Source: GWF2-38-69 sp037127655
Lineage (GTDB): Bacteria; Verrucomicrobiota; Lentisphaeria; Victivallales; GWF2-38-69
Direction: 5' to 3'
Length of the DNA stretch: 24,273 bases
Assembly: GCA_037127655.1 (NCBI GenBank)
Contig: JBAXXY010000022.1
Location: forward strand, 1 to 24,273
Made by a program: the position numbers and the translations under genes. Shown one piece after another: positions 8,181 through 15,092 of this stretch. Each line of letters begins with the position of its first letter. The stretch's first letter is position 1. The notes below the pieces were generated by a model. It worked only from the letters and a program-made list of their open reading frames with translations. It searched no databases and was not told the DNA's origin.

Positions 8181-8616
8181 AACTAGTTTCTACAAATTAC
8201 TATCTGAAATTGTTAAACTAGCTGAGCTCAAAGTTTCAAGAGACATGGAGCTATCTGTAAACTTTATTAATTCAAAAACTATATGCAAAATGAATATAGA
8301 GTATGTTGGCCACGAAGGAATAACAGATGTAATCACCTTCAACTATCTTACTCCTGAAGATTTTTTCTCTGGGTCAGGCATCTTTGCAGAAATTTTCATT
8401 TGTATCGATAAAGCTATTATCGAAGCAAATGAAAGAAATATAGATTTCGCAGATGAACTCTCTTTATATATTGTTCACGGAATTCTGCACATAGCAGGAT
8501 ATGATGACTTAAAGCCAAAAGATTTAAAAGAGATGAGAAAAGCCGAAATTCTATGTATGACTGCTCTAAAAAAACAATTCAACTTAAATAATATTTTCAA
8601 CTTAAAAATCTCATAA
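8131..8616 (+). CDS. ybeY: Endoribonuclease/rRNA maturation factor YbeY (variant motif)
   Basis: YbeY is a metal-dependent endoribonuclease used in 16S rRNA 3'-end maturation and ribosome quality control. This 161-residue protein has the family core: NIEYVGHEGITDVITF (about 55-70) and the metal site HGILHIAGYDD (116-126). Two canonical positions differ. The third metal ligand, normally His in HGxLHLxGYDH, is Asp126, and the conserved Arg after the Tyr in the NxxYR segment is Val59. A similar pattern (GHD..TDVITF with Asp in the metal site) occurs, as I recall, in Bacteroidetes-type YbeY, so the protein may be active. The ATG at 8131 lies 50 bases inside the 7TM-HD gene in another frame; the next in-frame ATG would remove about 40 conserved N-terminal residues, so the overlap is probably real. 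Confidence 0.9.
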   Translation: MKVYYSKPRKTNLKIVKTSFYKLLSEIVKLAELKVSRDMELSVNFINSKTICKMNIEYVGHEGITDVITFNYLTPEDFFSGSGIFAEIFICIDKAIIEANERNIDFADELSLYIVHGILHIAGYDDLKPKDLKEMRKAEILCMTALKKQFNLNNIFNLKIS

Positions 8617-8701
8617 TAGCCCGATGTATAGACTAAAAAAGACGCTAAAATACGGTTGGTTTTCTAAATTTAACCTTTCACTTAAAATAAGGCGCCCACT
8701 T

Positions 8702-9265
8702 ATGAAACAATGTTTCACAAAAACTCTCATTACTTTGATCGTAACTTCTTCATTGAATTTAACGCTCGCGGCTTACGACAACACAGACAGAAACACACAA
8801 GTCCAAATAATTACAGCATTGAAAAATAATGAAGTTTCTCTCAACACATTAAATGAGCGCGTAAAATACATTCAAGACAGCTACTCTGGCATATCCCAGG
8901 AAATTAACTCTTTAAAACAATCCCTTGCAGTAGAAAAACAAAACAATGCACAACTTGAAAGAGAAATAGCTGCACTTAAACAGCAAATTAGTTCAGATCG
9001 AGCACAGATGCAGAAATCTCTTGACGGAGCCGTTGATAAAATTGCCCAGGAAACAAGCAAAGCAGTAAACGCCGCGGTAAAGACATCAAAATCTGCCCCT
9101 CCAGTCCAGGAAAAATTCCTTAAATATAAAGTTCAAGATGGCGCTACTCTAAATACAATTGCAAAAGCTTACAAAGTTTCAGTTGATTCTATCAAGAAAG
9201 CAAATAATCTTAAAGACAATAACTTATCTACTGGTCAAACTCTACTGATCCCAAAAATAAATTAA
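8702..9265 (+). CDS. Exported coiled-coil protein with C-terminal LysM domain
   Basis: A 187-residue protein with a signal peptide (about 1-23, ending LTLA), a long heptad-like region rich in Gln, Glu, Lys and Leu (about 40-125, predicted coiled coil), a short Pro/Ser/Ala linker and one LysM domain (about 140-184: YKVQDGATLNTIAKAYKVSVDSIKKANNL, closing with STGQTLLIPK). It should be secreted to the periplasm and bind peptidoglycan. The coiled coil suggests oligomerization or a spacer, as in CpoB/YbgF-like or envelope-tether proteins, but no TPR is seen. An in-frame ATG at 8624 would hide the signal peptide behind 26 extra residues; the ATG at 8702, after AAGG, is preferred. It follows ybeY by 85 bases. 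Confidence 0.82.
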   Translation: MKQCFTKTLITLIVTSSLNLTLAAYDNTDRNTQVQIITALKNNEVSLNTLNERVKYIQDSYSGISQEINSLKQSLAVEKQNNAQLEREIAALKQQISSDRAQMQKSLDGAVDKIAQETSKAVNAAVKTSKSAPPVQEKFLKYKVQDGATLNTIAKAYKVSVDSIKKANNLKDNNLSTGQTLLIPKIN

Positions 9266-9277
9266 AATGGTAAATTG

Positions 9278-10012
9278 ATGTTTAAAAGATGCCACATTTC
9301 TTATCTCTTCTATTTAGGACTCGTACTGGTCTCTTATTTCTGCCCCATTTCGTACACAAATGGAGATGAGAAATTATCTTCTCAACAATTCTTGGATAAA
9401 GCAAGGAAAAACCATCCTGTGGACACTTGGGGAATCCTTGAAGGCGAAGTAACCCATAAAAGGAAAGGCTCTGAAACTGTTACTGCTCCTATTGAGTTTG
9501 CCATAAGATTTACGGCATCAAGGGTTCTTGCTAAAATAACAATAAACAAAGACGAAACTTATACCGTAGGACAGCCATATTCCGAAACTCAGCCTAGCGT
9601 AATTACTGATGACGGGAGCCTAGCTATTGCAAGTCTAGCCAACTTTGGTCTAAGGCCAGAAGATCTTACTATGACTTTTTTGTGGTGGAAATTTAAACAG
9701 GAACTTGAAGAAACTTCCGTTAAGGGCATGAATTGCCGTGTGTTCCTTCTCGAGAATCCTGAAACTAAAGAAAATGTGAAAATATATATTGGTTCTGATT
9801 ATTTCTATCCAATCGAAATTGAATGGTTCAAACCCGAAGGGAAAGAAGCCTACAGAACTTGTTTCATCAACTCATTCAAGGAAGTGGATAAACTTTGGAC
9901 GCCTGACTCTTTTACTCTGACAGGACCGGGGTGGCGAACAAATGTTGATTTTGACTCTGGTAAAATCCGTCTGGGATTCGTAAGCGAAGGTATTCCAAAG
10001 GATTTATTCTAA
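9278..10012 (+). CDS. LolA-like periplasmic protein
   Basis: A 244-residue exported protein with a signal peptide of about 28 residues. The mature part fits the LolA-like 'outer membrane lipoprotein-sorting protein' group: an early strand reading TWGILEGEVTHKRKG, a central SLANFGLRPEDLTMTFLWW, and a C-terminal half with GMNCRVFLLENP, VKIYIGSDYFYPIEIEWF and KEVDKLWTPDSF. These resemble the beta-strand pattern in which substrate lipid chains sit inside a half-barrel. Carrying lipoproteins or lipid to the outer membrane is therefore a family inference; it is not canonical LolA. The ATG at 9278 follows a TTG by one codon and no strong Shine-Dalgarno is seen. It starts 12 bases after the LysM gene. 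Its stop codon overlaps the stop of the convergent acyltransferase gene by four bases. Confidence 0.6.
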   Translation: MFKRCHISYLFYLGLVLVSYFCPISYTNGDEKLSSQQFLDKARKNHPVDTWGILEGEVTHKRKGSETVTAPIEFAIRFTASRVLAKITINKDETYTVGQPYSETQPSVITDDGSLAIASLANFGLRPEDLTMTFLWWKFKQELEETSVKGMNCRVFLLENPETKENVKIYIGSDYFYPIEIEWFKPEGKEAYRTCFINSFKEVDKLWTPDSFTLTGPGWRTNVDFDSGKIRLGFVSEGIPKDLF

Positions 10013-10941
10013 TTTTTCGCTCTCTTTCCATACCTGTTTAGGTCAAGCCAGCGTCTGTGACTCCAAAGCCATTGCGTAGGATCTCTTCGGATCTCTTCTT
10101 CTATAGCGCTCGTAAACATTTGAGTCAGGGTTTTAATATCCTGATCTATATTCCCCGAAGGTTTATCAAGTTTAAATGGACCTTGGAGGATAAATTCATA
10201 GTTAAAGTTGTCGTCAATCCTTTTAGCCACTCCGAATAATAAAACTGCTCCGGTTTTAAGGTGAAGAATAGCAGGAGATGTATGTGTTCTGGCAGGATGC
10301 CCGAAAAAAATTGTTTCCACGCCTACCGAACTTCCTGCGTGCTGATCTGCAAGTATGCCTACTGCTTTGCCATCTCGTATAGCTTTGAGGATTGGCCTGG
10401 CGGCGGCCTCTTTTGAACACACTTCCTGTTTAAATAATTTCCTTCTTGAAATAAAATACTCTCCAATTTTCTTATTATCGAAAGGTCTCATTATGCTCAG
10501 TATCGGCCTCACTAACACCGAACAACCTAATCCACCTATTTCCCAGTTTCCGTAGTGCGCGCCAATAAAAACGAAAGATTTGGCATTTTTAAAAGTTTCT
10601 TCTGTCTCATTAGAGCGATAAATGAATTTTACATGAGATGAAAAATTTTCAGGCGTAATGTATTGGTCGAATTTAATCACATCCACAGCCACTTTTGCGG
10701 CATGAACAAAAGTAGCCCTTGCTATCTTTGTTGCGCTAGCCTTATCATTAGCTACGCCTGCATGAAGCAAGTGTTCTATTGCTCTCTTACTATGAAGGAA
10801 ATCAAAAATAAAAATAAGCTTTCCGGCAATTTCAGCAAGAGTGTAAGCCGCTTGAAGTGGAAGGAGTCTTAATATATTTACGCCTATAACCATGCCGAAA
10901 TATTCTAAGTTTTCAATAATTGGAGATTTTATTTTGGACAT
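10009..10941 (-). CDS. Lipid A secondary acyltransferase, LpxL/HtrB family (downstream paralogue)
   Basis: A 310-residue inner-membrane acyltransferase of the LpxL/LpxM family, which transfers an acyl chain from acyl-ACP onto the primary acyl chains of Kdo2-lipid A (or a close lipid precursor). It has an N-terminal hydrophobic segment (about 13-50), the catalytic HX4E motif HYGNWE (His129, Glu134), RPFDNKKIGEY, the ADQHAG segment and C-terminal WLWSHRRW. By eye about half its residues match the neighbouring paralogue. The frame extends 22 codons upstream into that gene, but the ATG at 10941 is the start: GGAG lies 9 bases before it, and it shares a base with the preceding stop (TAATG), indicating translational coupling. 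Its TAG stop overlaps the LolA-like gene's stop on the other strand. Which acyl chain it adds cannot be told. Confidence 0.9.
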   Translation of the reverse strand: MSKIKSPIIENLEYFGMVIGVNILRLLPLQAAYTLAEIAGKLIFIFDFLHSKRAIEHLLHAGVANDKASATKIARATFVHAAKVAVDVIKFDQYITPENFSSHVKFIYRSNETEETFKNAKSFVFIGAHYGNWEIGGLGCSVLVRPILSIMRPFDNKKIGEYFISRRKLFKQEVCSKEAAARPILKAIRDGKAVGILADQHAGSSVGVETIFFGHPARTHTSPAILHLKTGAVLLFGVAKRIDDNFNYEFILQGPFKLDKPSGNIDQDIKTLTQMFTSAIEEEIRRDPTQWLWSHRRWLDLNRYGKRAKN

Positions 10942-11876
10942 TATGACGAACTCCTTTTCTTGTTTTTCTTGTAAATATCCGTCCAACGGCGATGAGTCCA
11001 AGTCCATTGAACTGGGTCATTTCGGATTAATCTCTCAAAAGCAGCAGTAAACATTTGAGTTAGAATTCTTGCATCTTCATCGATATTACCCGTAGATTTC
11101 TCAAGCATTATCGGCCCTTCCAGATAAACATCGTAATTAAAGTTATCATCTCTTCTCTTTGTCACGCCTACAAGTATCGGCGCTCCGGTTCTCAAATGCA
11201 GAAGCGCCGGGGAAGAGAATGTTTTTGCCGGATGGCCAAAAAATTCAGTTTCGATTCCCAATCTGCCCGCATGCTGATCGCAAATAATCCCGACCGACTT
11301 TCCCTCTCTAATAGATTTGAGAAGGATATTGAATGAAAACTTTTTAAAGCAAAGTTCCTGTTTAAATATAGCTCTTTTGGACAAAAGATAATCAGTAAGT
11401 TTTTTATTCGGCATTGCCCTCATGACGCTTATAATTTTTGGATGCATGACTGCCGCCACATTGCCAGACATCTCCCAGTTTCCATAATGGGCAGAAGCAT
11501 ATATGATAGGGACAGCTAAATCCTTAAATATCTGTTCAGCTTCAGGAGTACTGTAAATGACTCTGATGTGGTCAGGCAGATTCTGAGGGGTTATGTATTT
11601 ATCAAAAACCATAAATTCCACGCCGATTTTAAACATGTGGATGAAGTTCTTCCTTGCCAGAATAGATGCTTCTTTGTTGCTTTTTGTGATTCCGGCATGA
11701 AGTATCTGAGTTATCATTCTCTTCTTCAATGGCAGGAGAATGAAATAAAACATATTAGCAAGAAATGTAGCAAGCCCAAACGCCGCTTTCAAAGGCAGTA
11801 AGCGCAGAAGCTCCATTCCTCCTTTAATTATATAAAAACCTATATTCTGAAATAACCCGCTGTGCTCTTCATCCAT
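10941..11876 (-). CDS. Lipid A secondary acyltransferase, LpxL/HtrB family (upstream paralogue)
   Basis: The first gene of the tandem pair, 311 residues, of the same LpxL/HtrB family as its neighbour. It has an N-terminal membrane-associated region (about 12-50), the catalytic motif HYGNWE with His130 and Glu135, RAMPNKKLTDY, the CDQHAG segment, the FFGHPAKT segment and C-terminal WTWTHRRW. The start is taken as the ATG at 11876, preceded by AAGG; a TTG six codons upstream is possible but poorer. Two paralogues in tandem suggest that two separate secondary acyl chains are added, as LpxL and LpxM do in enterobacteria; this is inference. It is expressed from a divergent promoter opposite purA (-10 at 11918-11923), with a 194-base gap to purA. 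Confidence 0.9.
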   Translation of the reverse strand: MDEEHSGLFQNIGFYIIKGGMELLRLLPLKAAFGLATFLANMFYFILLPLKKRMITQILHAGITKSNKEASILARKNFIHMFKIGVEFMVFDKYITPQNLPDHIRVIYSTPEAEQIFKDLAVPIIYASAHYGNWEMSGNVAAVMHPKIISVMRAMPNKKLTDYLLSKRAIFKQELCFKKFSFNILLKSIREGKSVGIICDQHAGRLGIETEFFGHPAKTFSSPALLHLRTGAPILVGVTKRRDDNFNYDVYLEGPIMLEKSTGNIDEDARILTQMFTAAFERLIRNDPVQWTWTHRRWTDIYKKNKKRSSS

Positions 11877-11917
11877 GACAACCTTCAAAACCAATAATTT
11901 CGACCTATTACTAAATG

Positions 11918-11926
11918 ATTATAGCA
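11918..11926 (-). promoter_or_regulatory. Extended -10 promoter for the acyltransferase pair
   Basis: On the minus strand the sequence reads TGCTATAAT, a perfect -10 hexamer (11918-11923) with the extended TGn element (11924-11926). The -35 region 16-17 bases upstream is weak (TTAGAA), which is usual for extended -10 promoters. The start of transcription would be near 11911, about 35 bases before the ATG. Confidence 0.6.
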
Positions 11927-11959
11927 CACATAGCAGAGATTCTAATACGGCAAACTATC

Positions 11960-11978
11960 TATTTCTCAAAGAGAAATA
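11960..11978. repeat. Perfect inverted repeat between divergent promoters (possible operator)
   Basis: TATTTCTC, then AAA, then GAGAAATA: an 8-bp perfect dyad with a 3-base centre. It lies just upstream of the -35 hexamers of both the purA promoter and the divergent acyltransferase promoter, a common place for a shared regulator site. A role in regulation is inferred only from position and symmetry. Confidence 0.5.
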
Positions 11979-11982
11979 CATA

Positions 11983-12011
11983 TTGATTTAAAGTTTGATT
12001 AAGTCTATAAT
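11983..12011 (+). promoter_or_regulatory. Strong promoter for purA
   Basis: TTGATT (11983-11988), a 17-base spacer and a perfect TATAAT (12006-12011). Transcription would begin near 12018, about 50 bases before the purA ATG. Confidence 0.75.
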
Positions 12012-12070
12012 CAGTAATTCAAAGTTAAATAGTCATTAATAAACCATTCTTAATTAAAAGGAAGTCACTT

Positions 12071-13351
12071 ATGAATTCTACTGTTCTTGTCGGCGTGCAA
12101 TGGGGAGATGAAGGTAAAGGAAAAATTATCGATGTATTAACTGAAGGTGTAGATGTAGTAGTCAGATTCCAAGGTGGAAATAATGCCGGGCACACAGTCG
12201 AAATAGGCAGCAGCAAATATGTTCTGCATCTTGTTCCATCAGGCATATTTAGGCCAAATGCTCTCTGTATAATTGGAAATGGCGTGGTGGTTGACCCTAA
12301 AGCGCTTGTCAAAGAGATTAAAGAACTTGAAGAAACCGCAGGAGTAAACTTTAAAGGCAGACTAGAAGTCAGCACGAGATGTCATCTCATATTCAAATAT
12401 CACAGTCTTATGGACGGACTTATAGAACAGCAGAGAAACCCCGACCAGAAAATCGGTACAACCAAGCGCGGCATCGGTCCTGCCTATGCTGACAAAGCTG
12501 CAAGAAGAGGCATCAGAGCGCTTGAAATGCTTGATTTAAAGCGTTTTGAAGCAAGGTTTAGAGAAGAAGCGGCTTTCTATAACAAAATATTTCAAAGTTA
12601 TAACAGCGAGTGCGTAGATGTTGAAGCCGAGTGGAATTCACTTGTTGGAGCTGCTGAATTCCTTAAACCCTATATTACAGATTCAGTGCTGACTATCAAT
12701 AAAGCAGCTAAAGCAAAAAAGAATATTCTCTTCGAAGGCGCGCAGGGAATGTGGCTTGATGTTGATTATGGCACATACCCGTTTGTCACAAGCAGTAATA
12801 CGACTTCAGGTGGAGCTTGCACAGGTTCAGGTTTATCCCCTAAATATATAGACAGCGTGGTGGGTGTAATGAAAGCCTACTGCACAAGAGTAGGAGAAGG
12901 TCCGTTCCCTACAGAACTTTTCGGCGAGGAAGGTGAAAAACTCAGAGCAGTTGGAAGAGAATACGGCGCAACGACTGGCAGGCCAAGAAGATGCGGTTGG
13001 TTTGATGCAGTTTCAGCCAGATATTCATGCATGGTCAACGGTGTTGACAAACTTGCTATAACTAAGCTCGACATTTTAGATGGATACGAAACCCTCAAAG
13101 TTTGCACTGCCTATAATGTGAATGGCAAAATAGTTACCGATATGCCATCTGATACCGCTGATATTGCAGTAGCCGTCCCAATCTACGAAGAATACCCTGG
13201 ATGGAACACTCCTACTACAGACGCTTGCTCATTCAGCGAGTTGCCAGAAGAAGCAAAGCAATATCTTAGGAAAATAGCAGAGCTTGTTGACTCAGATATC
13301 GGCATTATATCAGTGGGGCCTAACCGCAGACAAACTTTTGTTGTAAGCTAG
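12071..13351 (+). CDS. purA: Adenylosuccinate synthetase PurA
   Basis: Joins IMP and aspartate using GTP to form adenylosuccinate, the first committed step to AMP. The 426-residue product carries all hallmarks: GVQWGDEGKGK (8-18, catalytic Asp13), GGNNAGHT (35-42, catalytic His41), GTTKRGIGPAYADK, FEGAQG, the VTSSNTTSGGA segment, VGEGPFPTEL and TGRPRRCGWFDAV. Length is normal for bacterial PurA. The ATG is supported by an AAAGGAAG Shine-Dalgarno. It has its own strong promoter and diverges from the acyltransferase genes; rpmE follows after 151 bases, so it may be monocistronic, although no clear terminator is seen after it. Confidence 0.98.
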   Translation: MNSTVLVGVQWGDEGKGKIIDVLTEGVDVVVRFQGGNNAGHTVEIGSSKYVLHLVPSGIFRPNALCIIGNGVVVDPKALVKEIKELEETAGVNFKGRLEVSTRCHLIFKYHSLMDGLIEQQRNPDQKIGTTKRGIGPAYADKAARRGIRALEMLDLKRFEARFREEAAFYNKIFQSYNSECVDVEAEWNSLVGAAEFLKPYITDSVLTINKAAKAKKNILFEGAQGMWLDVDYGTYPFVTSSNTTSGGACTGSGLSPKYIDSVVGVMKAYCTRVGEGPFPTELFGEEGEKLRAVGREYGATTGRPRRCGWFDAVSARYSCMVNGVDKLAITKLDILDGYETLKVCTAYNVNGKIVTDMPSDTADIAVAVPIYEEYPGWNTPTTDACSFSELPEEAKQYLRKIAELVDSDIGIISVGPNRRQTFVVS

Positions 13352-13502
13352 TTTGGATCGCACCCGATATAATTTGACTTATTTTTTGCATTTTTTAGGG
13401 GCTCCATAAGCAGATAGCTTCTTGATTTTTTTCCTGATAGCATTAGCTTTAATACTCTTTTTTTGCAAAAAATTAAAATTCATATAGAAATGGAGTTTCA
13501 CA

Positions 13503-13703
13503 ATGAAAAAAGAATTACACCCAAAATATGCAGATGCTAAAGTTAACTGCGCATGTGGTAAAGTTTGGGAAATCAAATCAACTATTCCAGAACAGAAGAT
13601 CGGTATTTGCGCCGCTTGTCACCCGTTTTTCACAGGGCAACAGAAGCTTGTTGACACAGCAGGCCGTATTGAAAAATTCCGTAAGCGTTATGGAATGAAG
13701 TAA
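13503..13703 (+). CDS. rpmE: 50S ribosomal protein L31 (zinc type)
   Basis: A 66-residue ribosomal protein L31 (bL31), a component of the large subunit near the subunit interface. It begins MKKELHPKY and has the four zinc ligands of the C+ paralogue: Cys16 and Cys18 in NCACGK and Cys36 and Cys39 in CAACHPF, followed by FFTGQQK and a basic C-terminus (GRIEKFRKRYG). Keeping the cysteines means it is the zinc-containing form, which in many bacteria is replaced by a cysteine-less copy under zinc limitation; no such copy is in this window. GGAG precedes the ATG at a normal distance, and a strong terminator follows immediately. Confidence 0.97.
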   Translation: MKKELHPKYADAKVNCACGKVWEIKSTIPEQKIGICAACHPFFTGQQKLVDTAGRIEKFRKRYGMK

Positions 13704-13724
13704 GAAATTACTTTTTTAGCCTTT

Positions 13725-13759
13725 TGATACGGATTCAATTTTGAATCCGTATTGTTTTT
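13725..13759 (+). terminator. Strong rho-independent terminator after rpmE
   Basis: ATACGGATTCAA (13727-13738) pairs perfectly with TTGAATCCGTAT (13741-13752), giving an 11-12 bp stem with a tiny loop, followed by TGTTTTTA. It lies about 22 bases past the rpmE stop. It also overlaps the in-frame upstream extension of prfA, which argues for the later prfA start at 13798. Confidence 0.9.
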
Positions 13760-13770
13760 ATGCCCATAAC
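13741..13770 (+). promoter_or_regulatory. Possible promoter for prfA overlapping the rpmE terminator
   Basis: TTGAAT (13741-13746), 18 bases, then CATAAC (13765-13770), each about four matches to consensus. The right arm of the terminator would double as the -35. It is the only visible candidate in the 38 bases between terminator and prfA, and it would leave a leader of about 20 bases with no Shine-Dalgarno. Weak call. Confidence 0.25.
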
Positions 13771-13797
13771 TACAATTCTCAATATCTACCCACTACA

Positions 13798-14895
13798 ATG
13801 AACCCTTCAGATATATCAAAGCATATCGAATCACGCAGAGAGAGATTTGAGTTCTTAGAAAAAAGACTCACCGAACCTGATATTTTTACCAAACAAAAAG
13901 AATACAAAGATGTGTCAAGAGAAAGGCAGAGACTGATAGAACTATTAGCTTTATATGATAGATGGGTTGTATCCCTAAAGGAGCATGAAGAGAATAAAGC
14001 CATGCTGCAAATAGAGGATGATGATGAAATGAAGCGGATGATAGCTGCTGAAATAGAAAAGCTAAATAAGGAGTCTGCAATACTTGAAGACAAACTAAAA
14101 ATCTTCCTGATGCCTCCAGATCCAAATGACACTCGCGACATAATCATTGAAGTAAGACCTGCGGCTGGCGGCGACGAGGCAGGGCTTTTTGCAGGAGAAT
14201 TATACAGAGCTTATTGCAGATTTGCAGAAATTAAGGGTTGGAAACAGGAATTACTAGATTTTACTCCCAATGCTGTAGGTGGAATAAAAGAAGTTGTTTT
14301 TTCTATGGCAGGAGAGAGCGTCTATTCCTATATGAAATATGAGTGCGGTGTTCATAGAGTTCAGAGAATACCAACTACTGAAGCAGGTGGAAGAATACAT
14401 ACTTCTACAATTACAGTATCAGTACTTCCAGAAGCCGAAGAAGTTGATATAGAAATAAAAACAGAAGATCTAAGATTTGACTACTTTAGATCTTCAGGTC
14501 CAGGCGGACAAAATGTAAATAGAACCGACTCCGCAGTTAGAGTAACCCACATACCTACTGGAGTAAGCGTAGCTTCACAAGTAGAAAAATCACAGCACAG
14601 AAACAAAGCTACTGCTCTTCGTATCCTCAGAGCAAGGCTACTTGAAGCGAAACAACAAGAAGAAGCAAGCAGGCACGCCGATTCCAAGAGAAAACAAACT
14701 GGAACAGGTGATAGAAGCGAAAGGATAAGGACTTATAACTTCCCTCAGAACCGGATAACAGACCACAGATTCGGAATAAGTGTTTTCGACATTCCCGGAG
14801 TCATGAACGGCACAATGGAAAACTTCTTCCAGGACATTATGAGAGCTGATAGCGAACAATCTATTTCTCAACTTATAGAAGATTGCTCCAAGTAA
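13798..14895 (+). CDS. prfA: Peptide chain release factor 1
   Basis: Recognises UAA and UAG stop codons and triggers release of the finished protein on the ribosome. The 365-residue product has an N-terminal helical domain (about 1-105), the domain-2 stop-codon loop VHRVQRIPTTEAGGRIHTS with the P-x-T tripeptide (Pro192-Thr194, here PTT rather than the common PAT), and the catalytic GGQ (236-238) in SSGPGGQNVN. P-x-T rather than SPF identifies RF1, not RF2. The ATG at 13798 gives a normal length; the longer frame from 13741 would run through the rpmE terminator. No Shine-Dalgarno is evident. No HemK/PrmC methyltransferase gene follows, unlike in many genomes. Confidence 0.96.
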   Translation: MNPSDISKHIESRRERFEFLEKRLTEPDIFTKQKEYKDVSRERQRLIELLALYDRWVVSLKEHEENKAMLQIEDDDEMKRMIAAEIEKLNKESAILEDKLKIFLMPPDPNDTRDIIIEVRPAAGGDEAGLFAGELYRAYCRFAEIKGWKQELLDFTPNAVGGIKEVVFSMAGESVYSYMKYECGVHRVQRIPTTEAGGRIHTSTITVSVLPEAEEVDIEIKTEDLRFDYFRSSGPGGQNVNRTDSAVRVTHIPTGVSVASQVEKSQHRNKATALRILRARLLEAKQQEEASRHADSKRKQTGTGDRSERIRTYNFPQNRITDHRFGISVFDIPGVMNGTMENFFQDIMRADSEQSISQLIEDCSK

Positions 14896-14899
14896 GGAG

Positions 14900-14927
14900 T
14901 TGAACTTAGTTCTTAAATTGCTATAAT
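14900..14927 (+). promoter_or_regulatory. Promoter upstream of the dehydrogenase-dedA pair
   Basis: TTGAAC (14900-14905), a 16-base spacer ending in TGC, and a perfect TATAAT (14922-14927), an extended -10. It starts five bases after the prfA stop. Transcription would begin near 14934, giving a leader of about 160 bases before the ATG at 15093, long enough for a regulatory leader, although no known riboswitch is recognised. Confidence 0.65.
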
Positions 14928-14950
14928 CCTTACTTATTGACAAGGATTAT
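14923..14950. repeat. Inverted repeat over the -10 box (operator candidate)
   Basis: ATAATCCTT (14923-14931) and AAGGATTAT (14942-14950) are perfectly complementary over 9 bp with a 10-base centre. The left arm lies in the TATAAT box and the transcription start would fall in the centre, which is where a repressor dimer would block RNA polymerase. No T-run follows, so it is a poor terminator for prfA. Confidence 0.5.
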
Positions 14951-15092
14951 TGATCAAACACTTCGTGTTCTTATTAAAATGCTGACAAAAAACTTTCTTA
15001 TCTAGAAAAAGTTAAGAAAAAATGGTTTGAGCATAGCTAAATCAAATATTGTACAAGACATAACTTGAATCTTTAATAAAGCTAGGTGGTTA

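Noticed and set aside
13379..13483. Small minus-strand Lys-rich reading frame between purA and rpmE
   Set aside because: From its ATG at 13483 it would encode about 34 residues of mostly Lys/Ile/Asn. There is no Shine-Dalgarno, and poly-T tracts on the plus strand explain the lysines.
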